Part shown: positions 23,615-30,312 of the stretch, piece after piece
Layout of the letters: each line of letters starts with the position of its first letter
How positions within the stretch are numbered: the stretch's first letter is position 1
Assembly (NCBI RefSeq): GCF_014699075.1
Contig: NZ_JACXAB010000044.1
Coordinates: 1 to 32,782 of the forward strand
DNA length: 32,782 bases
Source of the DNA: Microvirga sp.
GTDB lineage: Bacteria; Pseudomonadota; Alphaproteobacteria; Rhizobiales; Beijerinckiaceae
Direction: 5' to 3'
The notes under the pieces: model-generated
What the model saw: only the letters and a program-made list of their open reading frames with translations
What the model was told of the DNA's origin: nothing
Database searches by the model: none
Position numbers and translations under genes: made by a program

Positions 23615-25182
23615 CAGTCGGTGCCGCAAGCTTCTTCGACCGTTTGTGCGCTTCGGCCGGTGTCTGGCTTGATCGCGGCGACTGGTGCCTGGTCGCTCCA
23701 GGAAGCCAGCGTCACGCCGACCGCATCCTCGACTGCACGCGGGCTGACCAGGTAGTTGTTGCTGATCATCGAGAAGACCAGCTTGCGGCCGTCCTTGGTC
23801 GATACGTATCCTGACAGCGCGGTGACGCCGGTGAGTGAGCCGGTCTTGCCGTGCAGGTTGTTCGCCGCGGACGTGTTGACCATTCGGCTGCGCAGCGTGC
23901 CGCCGGTGAACGGGTCGGGGTTGCCCGCAATCGGCAACGCGTCGTACCACTGCTGGAACCACGGCTCCTTCTGTGCTGCCAGCAGGATGTCGGTGACGCT
24001 CTTCGCGGTCACGTTGACCTTGCGGGACAGACCAGAGCCGTCGGACAGCCGGATCGTGCTGGTGTCGACGCCGACGCTCTTCGCGTAGTCGGTGATGACG
24101 CCGAGCCCGGCGGACCAGCTGCCGTTCGCCTTCACCACCACGCCCATCGCCTTCACCAAGGTCTCGGCGTGCATGTTGTTCGAGAGCTTGAGGAACGGGT
24201 TCATCAGTTCGCCGACCGTCATCGACTCGTCCCGGGCCAGTTGTCGTGCGCCGGGCGGAGTCGCGGCCGCCCGGATGTGTCCGTCGACCCGGACGCCCTC
24301 GGCGGCGAGAGCGCGGCGGAACACGTCGGCGGCGTACGTGGCCGGCTCCCAGACGGTCACCCACTCCTGGCCGAGCGTGTCGTCGGCGGGGACGGAGCCG
24401 GTCACCCGGACGATGTTGGTGCCGTGGTCACGTTCGATCGACAGCGTGTTGCTCGAACCGGCCGCACCAGTCGTCGCGGTGTTCACGAGCTTGAGGACGC
24501 CGTTGGCCGGGACCAGTTTAAGTTTCACCGGCGCCCCGACCGTGGCGCCGGGCAGGCTCTCGACGATCGCAGTACCGGAGTCGTAATCGGTGTTCGGCGC
24601 AAGGGTGAGGGCCGAGATCTGAGCCGAGTAGTAGAACGGCTCATCGTCCCAGGCCCAGCTGTCGCCCAGCCGCACTTTGTCGAAGTAGGTGTCGTCCGCA
24701 ATCAGGTCTCCGTCGATCCGCCGTACGCCGGACGTGGCGATCTGCTTGGCGAGGGCGACGTAGTCTGACTCGAGCGCAGTCGGGTCGCCGTACCCCTTCA
24801 GATACAGGTTGCCGCGCAATTTACCGTTGCGGACGGGCGCAGTGGCGAGGACGTCGGTGTGGAACCGAAAGCCCGCGCCCAGGGTGTGCATCGCGGCCGT
24901 CGAGCTGAATAGCTTCGTGCTCGAGGCGGGCAGCAGCCGGGTCGAGCCGTTCCGGTCGTAGAGCGTCTCGCCAGTCGTCGCGTCCCGGACCATCAGGCCG
25001 ACCTGAGATCCGGTGAACCGCGCATCGGTGAGCAAGGTGTCGAGCTGCTGCTGCAACCCGGTCGCCTGGACCGCGGCCGGCGCACCGGCCGACTGGCTGA
25101 GGAGACCGGCGGTCGCCGCCAATGCCGCCGCAACCGCCACCACTGCACGTGGCGTCGCGACCACTCTCGGTAACAAGGTCAC
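23599..25182 (-). CDS. dacB: PBP4-type D-alanyl-D-alanine carboxypeptidase/endopeptidase, actinobacterial-looking
   Basis: The GTG at 25182 (after AAGGAG) is preferred over the TTG at 25212, giving 527 residues. A long Ala/Val-rich signal peptide (VVAVAAALAATAGLLSQSAG) exports it. The S13 family active site is complete: SxxK is S87-S-T-K90 (LLPASSTKLFSS), SxN is SNN (LKLSNNMHAETLVKAMG) and KTG is HGKTGSLTG. The inserted domain between SxxK and SxN is of PBP4 type (GDPTALESDY, DDEPFYYSAQISALTLAPNT). The enzyme trims or cleaves peptidoglycan cross-links in the cell envelope. The very regular GC-ending codons and the protein style (for example TPPGARQLARDESMTVGELM) look like Streptomyces- or Kribbella-type genes, unlike its neighbours. 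I infer horizontal acquisition, with a tRNA fragment nearby. Confidence 0.92.
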   Translation of the reverse strand: MTLLPRVVATPRAVVAVAAALAATAGLLSQSAGAPAAVQATGLQQQLDTLLTDARFTGSQVGLMVRDATTGETLYDRNGSTRLLPASSTKLFSSTAAMHTLGAGFRFHTDVLATAPVRNGKLRGNLYLKGYGDPTALESDYVALAKQIATSGVRRIDGDLIADDTYFDKVRLGDSWAWDDEPFYYSAQISALTLAPNTDYDSGTAIVESLPGATVGAPVKLKLVPANGVLKLVNTATTGAAGSSNTLSIERDHGTNIVRVTGSVPADDTLGQEWVTVWEPATYAADVFRRALAAEGVRVDGHIRAAATPPGARQLARDESMTVGELMNPFLKLSNNMHAETLVKAMGVVVKANGSWSAGLGVITDYAKSVGVDTSTIRLSDGSGLSRKVNVTAKSVTDILLAAQKEPWFQQWYDALPIAGNPDPFTGGTLRSRMVNTSAANNLHGKTGSLTGVTALSGYVSTKDGRKLVFSMISNNYLVSPRAVEDAVGVTLASWSDQAPVAAIKPDTGRSAQTVEEACGTDWVKAC

Positions 25183-25330
25183 GGATGACTCCTTGGATTC
25201 GGCGGAAACCAACTACCGGGAGTCTCCCTCCCTTTGCCCTCGCGGTCCAGTGATCGCGCCGATTGTGTTGTCCCTCAGAGCACCAGCAGCCAAGGCGGAC
25301 ATCCTCAATAGTGACCTCTCTTATGTCGGC

Positions 25331-25400
25331 GAACATCCGTTTCGGGTCAATCTGAGTCATTCAGCGCGACCGTAACAACGTCCGCTCTCTGGCTGATTCC
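25331..25400. repeat. Interspersed intergenic repeat, copy 7
   Basis: GAACATCCGTTTCGGGTCAA, TCTGAGTCATTCAG and GTAACAACGTCCGCTC match the order of copies 4 and 5 with more drift. It lies in the gene-free interval 25183-25562, between the PBP4 start and the tRNA fragment. Confidence 0.6.
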
Positions 25401-25481
25401 CGACGTTCGCTGATTCTGGCAGTAAGGTTCGACCTGCGGGTGAGCCGATGGGATCGCGGAGAAAAAGCTAACTTAGTTGAG

Positions 25482-25525
25482 CTTGCTTCCCATGCGCTTC
25501 CCAATCCGGTTTTCTGGGAAGCAAG
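25482..25525. repeat. Long perfect inverted repeat with a duplicated arm
   Basis: CTTGCTTCCCA (25482-25492) is perfectly complementary to TGGGAAGCAAG (25515-25525). Inside the loop a second GCTTCCCA (25496-25503) could compete for pairing with the right arm. On the minus strand it follows the tRNA-Lys fragment by about 38 bases, where a tRNA terminator would be expected. Confidence 0.6.
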
Positions 25526-25562
25526 ACCAAACCCAATCAGCATTTAAGTGCTTGATATAATT

Positions 25563-25620
25563 TGGTGAGCGCGCTGGGACTCGAACCCAGGACCCTCTGA
25601 TTAAAAGTCAGAGGATCTCT
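25563..25620 (-). tRNA. tRNA-Lys (TTT anticodon) 3' fragment, 5' part decayed or replaced
   Basis: Read on the minus strand, the anticodon arm is complete at 25595-25613 (stem TCTGA/TCAGA around CTTTTAA, anticodon TTT). A normal variable region follows, then a perfect T arm at 25574-25590 (CTGGGTTCGAGTCCCAG), the acceptor 3' strand CGCGCTC, a discriminator A and an encoded CCA ending at 25563. Upstream of the anticodon arm only TTAGAG resembles a D-arm end. The 5' acceptor strand (expected GAGCGCG or GGGCGCG) is missing, so it cannot fold as a tRNA. Such 3' pieces are typical of one end of an element integrated into a tRNA gene, but decay of a duplicated tRNA is equally possible. Confidence 0.75.
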
Positions 25621-25771
25621 AAGTAGGAAGCCACGAAGGCCAAAGGCTCATTCTATAAGCTGGCTCAGCAGGCAGCGGTCTGCATAAACCGCAGCTTGTT
25701 GTTAGGCAAAACCGGAAGAGCCTGATTGCCTTAAAGGCCGAGTAACACGCGGCACCAGGATCGGCTTTCTC

Positions 25772-26278
25772 CTAGAATATACCAACAAACCACCCCTGAA
25801 ACTTCGAGAACAGAAAGTTGTCGGGTTCAGACGTGGGGCTCGGTGCCTTCTGTTGAGCAGACTCCATCCGGGTTCTCACCTCTTCTATCGGGAATCCGTC
25901 AGCCTGCCGTCCGATGGCTAGTGCGCCCTCCAGAACCTTGAGACCTTCCCGAAACGGGAGACACCATCTCATGCGCGAGGCGATGTAAGCTTCCCGCTCC
26001 CGCTCGACAGTCGGCGTATCGGCACAGGCCAAGCGCGTGACGAAGGGCAGCAGATGCTGCCGCTGCTTGTTATCGGCTTGGTCGTTCAGCTGCATCGCCA
26101 GCCGGCAGATCGGACGCGAGAAGCACGCCGGCATGTCTTCCACTGAGCGCACCGGCTGGTATGGGAAGCCGGCCGCCACAATGGCGGCTTCGTTGATGCA
26201 GGTTCCGCCGTCTTGCCCAGGAAACGTATGCGAGCCGTGTTTCAGTCGCCAGTTCAGAATGTGGTCGAAGCTATCCAT
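25772..26278 (-). CDS. Conserved hypothetical protein, 168 residues
   Basis: The start at 26278 (MDSFDHILNWRLKHGSHTFP) follows AAGGAGC at six to seven bases; the longer frame to 26308 does not. The sequence GPDGGTCINEAAIVAAGF-like (here GQDGGTCINEAAIVAAGFPY), MPACFSRPICRLAMQLND, LLPFVTRLACADTPTVEREREAY and MRWCLPFREGLKV matches a soluble protein I recall in many Bradyrhizobium and relatives, always without assigned function. No signal peptide or membrane segment is seen. The conserved Cys in GGTCINEA and PACFSRP could bind metal, but this is only a guess. The gene-free stretch to 25621 upstream of its stop shows nothing else. Confidence 0.8.
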   Translation of the reverse strand: MDSFDHILNWRLKHGSHTFPGQDGGTCINEAAIVAAGFPYQPVRSVEDMPACFSRPICRLAMQLNDQADNKQRQHLLPFVTRLACADTPTVEREREAYIASRMRWCLPFREGLKVLEGALAIGRQADGFPIEEVRTRMESAQQKAPSPTSEPDNFLFSKFQGWFVGIF

Positions 26279-26493
26279 CGTGATGCTCCTTGTGGAGTTC
26301 CCACTCAAGGATCGTGATCCTCCGGCGCTTCACCTGTCAATTAGCAGCGGCGGTCAACGTCAGCGCCCTACCCGTTGTAGTGGGGCTACAAAGGCTGAGC
26401 GAGCATGAGGTTCTGTGGGGCAACTTGTGAGAGGGTCCCCAGGAAAGCGGCTACCAAGCACGTTCAGCCGCTATTCCAACGAGAGCTCTGACT

Positions 26494-26670
26494 GTGAGGA
26501 ACAGTGTTGCCCCACAACTCCTTATGCTCTCCATCCAGGCAGGCTGCGCCACGTTTCTTCGGCAGATTGCGGCTGCCCTCAATGAGCGGCACATCAGGAG
26601 CGCACGGGGCAAGGAATGGATGGCCACTCAAGTCATGCGCGTGCTGGACAGGGCTGGCGCCGGGGCGTGA
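26494..26670 (+). CDS. Small recombinase-like helix-turn-helix protein or fragment, 58 residues
   Basis: This frame is too short for routine ORF calling. It reads SVAPQLLMLSIQAGCATFLR then QIAAALNERHIRSARGKEWM and ATQVMRVLDRAGAGA. The core corresponds to the C-terminal DNA-binding helix-turn-helix of large serine recombinases ('iA..LN.rGirTarGgeWsa.qV.rvL.r'), and free-standing small proteins with this domain exist in alphaproteobacteria. The start is uncertain: GTG at 26494 or ATG at 26524, neither with a strong ribosome site. It contains no catalytic Ser domain. It may be a genuine mini-DNA-binding protein or the tail of a lost recombinase. The left part of the gene-free interval, 26279-26493, shows nothing. 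Confidence 0.55.
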   Translation: MRNSVAPQLLMLSIQAGCATFLRQIAAALNERHIRSARGKEWMATQVMRVLDRAGAGA

Positions 26671-26708
26671 CGTGGGTTGGACCTCAATCCTGGCCACGCG
26701 ACTTCACG

Positions 26709-26948
26709 TTATCCATGGCCGCTCGAAAGCTGACACTCACCCTTCATGCGTTTCGCGATGGCCGACATGGCGCTGTCGAGTGAGGCGAAGGTGGTACTCT
26801 CCATTCCGGCCAGTCCCGAGTTGGCGTCTGCTTGGATGGTGAATAGCGACGGGGAGACTTCCGTAATGGTTCCAACAGGGCGCTGGAGCCTATCGCTCAA
26901 CATCCAAGTGCCTGGTTTGAACTCCGCAGGCGTCACGACCACATCCAC
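26709..26948 (-). CDS. Hypothetical protein, 79 residues
   Basis: GTG at 26948 is preceded by GGAGGAG at about five bases and is preferred over the TTG at 27002. The product begins with MDVVVTPAEFKPGTWMLSDR, then LQRPVGTITEVSPSLFTIQA, and ends with a helix (LDSAMSAIAKRMKGECQL). The pattern suggests a small mixed beta/alpha soluble domain, with a G-x-I-x-x-V turn that recalls beta-barrel RNA- or ligand-binding folds, but I do not recognise a family. It converges tail-to-tail with the recombinase-like gene (38 bases apart). Confidence 0.6.
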   Translation of the reverse strand: MDVVVTPAEFKPGTWMLSDRLQRPVGTITEVSPSLFTIQADANSGLAGMESTTFASLDSAMSAIAKRMKGECQLSSGHG

Positions 26949-27043
26949 GGCATCTCCTCCGTCACGGCAGGATAATTCTTGCGTCGTGACATAGGCTGTC
27001 AAGCAATGTCGGGACGGGCCCCGCGGGGTTGATGATGGGGCAT

Positions 27044-27079
27044 GAAAAAGCCCCGTCGGGATTGGTCTGAACGGGGCTC
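27044..27079 (-). terminator. Rho-independent terminator on the minus strand
   Basis: AGCCCCGT and ACGGGGCT arms (27049-27056 and 27071-27078, loop of 14) are followed on the minus strand by five T. It stands about 80 bases after the stop of the 27158-27415 frame, which supports that frame being a transcribed gene. Confidence 0.75.
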
Positions 27080-27157
27080 AAGTCACGGAGGACGGTCAAG
27101 GAGACCTGTGGGGCAGACCCTCCGTACCAAGATAACTCCCAACAGCGTAGGCAGGTT

Positions 27158-27415
27158 TCATTGGCCTTCCCTGCCCTGATGAAGATGCTCCCGAAGAACT
27201 GCATTGAGCCGAGCGATGTCGCCGTTCCGGTCACACACGTAGACCGCCCCACTCCGCTCACTTGTGACAAAGCGGTTCTGTGCCGGACAAGTCGCAACCT
27301 CGACAGCAACAATGCCGAACAACAAAATAACGCTGTACCAAATCACGAACTTCACAAAGGCATACAGAACAAGCTCAAGGTAGCGCATCATGCGAGCCGG
27401 GGAGTATCCGACCAA
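27158..27415 (-). CDS. Small membrane protein, unknown
   Basis: An 85-residue frame starts with TTG at 27415 (GGAG four bases before). ATG-ATG at 27391-27386 gives a 76-77 residue alternative without a ribosome site. There is one clear transmembrane helix (YAFVKFVIWYSVILLFGIVA), then a polar tail containing CPAQNRFVTSERSGAVYVCD that probably faces outward, where the two Cys could form a disulfide. I recognise no family. A good minus-strand terminator downstream supports transcription. It is separated from the 26709-26948 gene by that terminator, so it is a single-gene unit. The gene-free stretch upstream to 27629 shows no gene. Confidence 0.55.
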   Translation of the reverse strand: MVGYSPARMMRYLELVLYAFVKFVIWYSVILLFGIVAVEVATCPAQNRFVTSERSGAVYVCDRNGDIARLNAVLREHLHQGREGQ

Positions 27416-27629
27416 TCGCTCCGCAGTCCGGCATCAGCATCATACTACGGCTCGGGTCTCGCAGAGCAGCACCCCAGCAAATTTCAACGAAGTTAAACCC
27501 TCCACATCCGTTCCATGCTCATTCCGCATGACAGGGCTGGGCTCGAGCGGGTTTGTCCTGCGCCAGGTGCGCTGTAGATGACCCCTCCTCCGCCACGGGC
27601 TCCATGTGGCGGGTTTCTTCCCTCAACTC

Positions 27630-27656
27630 GGCCACCCCAACAGGTGGCCCATTTTC
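27630..27656 (+). terminator. Leader hairpin with T-run upstream of the DUF1127 gene
   Basis: GGCCACC (27630-27636) pairs with GGTGGCC (27643-27649) over six bases, followed by CATTTTC. No plus-strand gene precedes it, so it would be a terminator-like attenuator in the DUF1127 leader or a chance structure. No leader peptide was identified. Confidence 0.35.
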
Positions 27657-27713
27657 TCGCTGCCAGTTCGCGGCGCCCTTGCGCTTGTGTCGGCTCACTA
27701 TTGAGGTTGCGTC

Positions 27714-27863
27714 ATGTTTCTTTCGGTCATTCTTTCCAGCCTTCGCCAATGGCACCGTTCCCGTGAGACGGCTCGCCAGTTGGCTGCCCTGACGGATCGG
27801 GAACTATCTGACATTGGCCTATCCCGGGGCGATATTCATCAGGCTGCACGTCAAGGACGGTGA
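27714..27863 (+). CDS. DUF1127 (YjiS-like) mini-protein, 49 residues
   Basis: This gene is below the usual ORF-length cut-off. ATG at 27714 follows GAGGTTG. The product MFLSVILSSLRQWHRSRETA then RQLAALTDRELSDIGLSRGD and IHQAARQGR matches the DUF1127 pattern: an Arg/Trp-rich helix, then the invariant 'L..L.DreL.DIGl.R.dI'. Such arginine-rich mini-proteins are abundant in alphaproteobacteria; some relatives in Agrobacterium are reported to bind RNA and affect phosphate and sRNA networks. The role of this one cannot be read from the sequence. A perfect hairpin terminator lies eight bases after the stop, so it is monocistronic. Confidence 0.9.
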   Translation: MFLSVILSSLRQWHRSRETARQLAALTDRELSDIGLSRGDIHQAARQGR

Positions 27864-27870
27864 ATGCTGC

Positions 27871-27897
27871 GGGAGGGTGGATCTACTGCACCCTCCC
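27871..27897 (+). terminator. Terminator after DUF1127
   Basis: GGGAGGGTG (27871-27879) pairs perfectly with CACCCTCCC (27889-27897) over nine bases, followed by CTTTCCC. It may also serve the converging minus-strand gene that ends at 27924. Confidence 0.75.
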
Positions 27898-27923
27898 CTT
27901 TCCCAAAAATGAACTGACGTACG

Positions 27924-28205
27924 TCAGTGCGTCGTTGGGCGCGGATTCGCAAGCAGAGGCATCAATGCCCCCCTGAGTTCCGCCATCTGTTGTTCAGTCT
28001 CGTTGCGGGCTAGGCCTGCATTTGGATTGACCCGTTCCCGCAGCCGGGCGTTCTCGGCTGCGAGCCGGTCATTCTCAGCCAATAGGATTGCTACCTTCTC
28101 CTCGGCAATCTTCAGCCGAGCCCGAGCGTCATCCCGCTCCTGCTCCCGAATCTGTGCACGGTCGCGCCAGAGACGTGAGGCAACGGTTTCGTTGTTGTCG
28201 CTCAT
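27924..28205 (-). CDS. Small coiled-coil protein, 93 residues
   Basis: ATG at 28205 follows AGAGGGG at seven bases. Residues about 12-58 form a strong heptad-type coiled coil with Arg, Glu and Ala (RAQIREQERDDARARLKIAE, EKVAILLAENDRLAAENARL), followed by a Pro-Asn break and a short C-terminal helix (EQQMAELRGALMPLLANP). It would dimerise. No membrane segment or catalytic motif is present. It lies 17 bases after the atypical receiver gene on the same strand, so the two are very likely translated from one message and may interact. Family not recognised. Confidence 0.75.
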   Translation of the reverse strand: MSDNNETVASRLWRDRAQIREQERDDARARLKIAEEKVAILLAENDRLAAENARLRERVNPNAGLARNETEQQMAELRGALMPLLANPRPTTH

Positions 28206-28222
28206 GAACGGCCCCTCTTTGG

Positions 28223-28627
28223 TTAGGCAGCCCTAAGCATCTCGACCGGAGCGTCATCAACCGTTTCAGACAATGCCAAACCCTTCAATGTCTCAAGCAC
28301 CATCATTGGGGCATGCGGCGGGACGAATACGGCGTGTACTGAGGGACAATCAGTCTCGGGGATCTCTTCGGACAACAGGACAACCGGCCGGCCCGGATTG
28401 TGCCGATGATACTCATCGGCGAGGAGCCACCCATCCACCAGCCCGGGAAGCCTCACGCGCGTTACGAGCCAGTCGATTTGAGCCTGCTGCTGGCAGAGCG
28501 ACAGGAGCCCTGCGTTGCCCGTTGGAACGGCCAAGACCTGACAGCCGGCGGCCTGGAGAACGTTCTCCAGCAGCTCGCGTGTGATGGGGTCATTCTCGAC
28601 GACAAGAACAGTAGCTGAGGCAAGCAT
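28223..28627 (-). CDS. Atypical response-regulator receiver lacking the phospho-Asp
   Basis: The 134-residue product is a single receiver domain with no output domain. It begins ATVLVVENDPITRELLENVL, keeping an acidic pair as END (11-13). The phospho-acceptor segment, normally L-x-x-D-x-x-M/L-P, reads LVTRVRLPGLVDGWLLADEY with Arg at residue 57 in place of Asp. The conserved Thr/Ser is S86 (VVLLSEE), while the Lys normally before Pro near 105 is replaced in VFVPPHAP. It is therefore predicted not to be phosphorylated in the usual way and may work by protein binding. The following coiled-coil gene (17 bases away) is a candidate partner. The ribosome site is weak. Confidence 0.85.
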   Translation of the reverse strand: MLASATVLVVENDPITRELLENVLQAAGCQVLAVPTGNAGLLSLCQQQAQIDWLVTRVRLPGLVDGWLLADEYHRHNPGRPVVLLSEEIPETDCPSVHAVFVPPHAPMMVLETLKGLALSETVDDAPVEMLRAA

Positions 28628-28987
28628 TCTGGGACATCGCGCATTGTGTGGGAAACGTGCCGATGTTCTGCCGGTTTGGTTAATGCTTCCTTAAATTGCC
28701 CAGCAGTTGGAGCCAGTGCGCCAAGGCGACGCGCCCCGGTTTTGCCAGTTGTCCCGTTCGGCAAATCAGCTCACTCTCGCCTCAGCTGCCTGTCAACGAC
28801 AGCTGTCGACGAGTCCCGGGGCCGGCACGGATGTACTGCCCTCCTGGGCTCCTCGTCGGACCCGCCATAATCCGCGCTGGCGGCGGTCAAACTGCAGCGC
28901 CGCGCTCTGGAACCCCCACGCATCGAGGGCAGCCTCACTCCAGCCGGTCCCCTACAGGGTTCGTTCCGCCGAAACAGGAACTCTTGC
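28628..28987. other. Divergent intergenic region between the receiver and PilZ genes
   Basis: Both neighbours are transcribed outward from here, so it must hold their promoters. The left part (28660-28700) is locally AT-rich and could hold the receiver promoter. I see no coding frame with recognisable motifs and no strong repeat. Confidence 0.5.
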
Positions 28988-29248
28988 ATGAACCATGTAA
29001 TGCCTGAGCGTCGATCGAGTGAACGCGTTCCCGCTGGCTTAGAGGGGTGGTTCGCAAGCGAAACCACTGGCGATCCGGTTGCCTGTACCGTGTGGGACTT
29101 GTCTGAGACGGGTGCGCGGCTGGTGATCCCCGCCCCAGCTGATGTCCCCTTGGAATTTCTATTAAGGATCCCACAGGAGGGGTCTGTCGCCAGGGTTCGA
29201 CTGGTGTGGACTGCTGGCAGCCACTACGGGGTAATGTTTACCGATTGA
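28988..29248 (+). CDS. Single-domain PilZ c-di-GMP receptor
   Basis: ATG at 28988 follows CAGGAA. The 86-residue protein is a minimal PilZ domain. It has the c-di-GMP binding RxxxR motif R9-S-S-E-R13 (ERRSSERVPAGLEGWFASET), then the second motif DLSETGARLVIP (D37-x-S39-x-x-G42). The beta-barrel ends with ARVRLVWTAGSHYGVMFTD, the usual 'rv.W..g...GV.F' strand. Both ligand motifs are intact, so it should bind c-di-GMP and could serve as output for the GGDEF proteins of this window. No effector domain is attached, so it must act through a partner. It is an apparently single-gene unit. Confidence 0.92.
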   Translation: MNHVMPERRSSERVPAGLEGWFASETTGDPVACTVWDLSETGARLVIPAPADVPLEFLLRIPQEGSVARVRLVWTAGSHYGVMFTD

Positions 29249-29636
29249 AGATCGAACCCGACCAAGTCCAAGATTGAGAGAGGTAGAGATCTCGGGCTTG
29301 GCCGGGAGTTCGGTTGGGCGACCGGTATCCTAAGATGGGGCAACGCCACTGAATCGTTGGTGAATGCCGAGCAGCCTCTCCCACCTCGGACCCCTCAGGT
29401 TACCGTGACATCACCGGACCAACTCCTTGCCGCGTCATTCGGCGGACGATGATCGCTGTTTCATCACGCCTGCTGAGCCACGCTTTGCTGATTGTCATCA
29501 GAAGCCGCCGCTAGCCGACGCATTAAAAGAGCGGCAGCGCCTCCACACTCTGAGCCTGAAAGCCGCCATTCCGCTTGTGGCCACGACCGACTGTGCGGCT
29601 GAGCGCCCTTGGGTACGGGAGATAGGCGTGGGATGC
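29249..29636. other. Gene-free interval after PilZ
   Basis: A plus-strand frame from 29427 is open but has no recognisable motif and runs antisense into the GST gene, so I regard it as chance. No close copy of the main interspersed repeat was found here. Confidence 0.45.
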
Positions 29637-29654
29637 GACGGCGTTGCCGCCGTC
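29637..29654 (-). terminator. Hairpin at the end of the GST-ended operon
   Basis: GACGGCG and CGCCGTC pair over a TTGC loop, overlapping the stop codon of the GST gene on the minus strand. No T-run follows, so termination is uncertain. Confidence 0.4.
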
Positions 29655-30312
29655 AGGCCGGTACCATCTCTGGCGCATTCTCCCGGAACGGCGCGAGCTG
29701 CGCCGCGAGCGCCCGCTGGAATGCGGGCCTCGCCTCGCCGCGCGCCAGGTAGGGCCCCAGAACGGGGTCGGAGGTGACGATGTCGGTGTGACGCAGGATC
29801 CTGAGCACCGTCACCATCAGCAGGTCAGCGGCGGTGAACCGGTTCTCCAGCCATTCGCGGCCGTCCAGCCGCCGGGCGAGAGACGAAAGCTTCATGCGGG
29901 TGAAGGCCTCCTGGCCCGGCCGCCGCGCCTTCGCCCAATCCTCTTTCGCGTGGAACAGGTCGAGATTGGCTAGGTTGGCGACATGCGGCTCGACCGAGTT
30001 CATGGCCGCGAACAGCCACTGCGCCACCTTGGCCCGGCTGACCGGATCACGCGGCGATAGCGCCTCGGATCTATCAGCAAGGTACTGGACGATGGCGGCG
30101 CTCTCGAACAGCACCAGACCGTCCTCCTCAATGACGGGAACCTGCCCCCAGGGCTGGATGCTCCGGTAGGCGGGCGCGTCCTTGTCGTCCTGGCCGAGCA
30201 GCTTGGTACCGTAAGGCATGCCGGCCTCCTCCAGCGCCCAACGGACGCGAAGGTCGCGGACTAGGCCTTGGGCGAAGTCGGGCACCCACTTGAAGGCGTA
30301 GAGTGTGATCAT
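29653..30312 (-). CDS. Glutathione S-transferase family protein
   Basis: ATG at 30312 follows AAGGAGA and overlaps the upstream gene's stop by four bases (ATGA), so it is translationally coupled. The 219-residue product has an N-terminal thioredoxin-like fold. This includes PWGQVPVIEEDGLVLFESAA, in which Val-Pro precedes the glutathione backbone contact and ES binds gamma-glutamyl. An all-helical C-terminal domain (AAMNSVEPHVANLANLDLFH, WLENRFTAADLLMVTVL) carries the usual N-capping T-A-A-D. It would conjugate or bind glutathione with electrophiles. It is the last gene of the DUF899/ArsR unit, consistent with detoxification or oxidative stress. Substrate unknown. Confidence 0.9.
   Translation of the reverse strand: MITLYAFKWVPDFAQGLVRDLRVRWALEEAGMPYGTKLLGQDDKDAPAYRSIQPWGQVPVIEEDGLVLFESAAIVQYLADRSEALSPRDPVSRAKVAQWLFAAMNSVEPHVANLANLDLFHAKEDWAKARRPGQEAFTRMKLSSLARRLDGREWLENRFTAADLLMVTVLRILRHTDIVTSDPVLGPYLARGEARPAFQRALAAQLAPFRENAPEMVPA

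Noticed and set aside
23851..24768. Open plus-strand frame of 305 codons
   Set aside because: Antisense to the PBP4 gene in very GC-rich DNA, where long chance frames are common.
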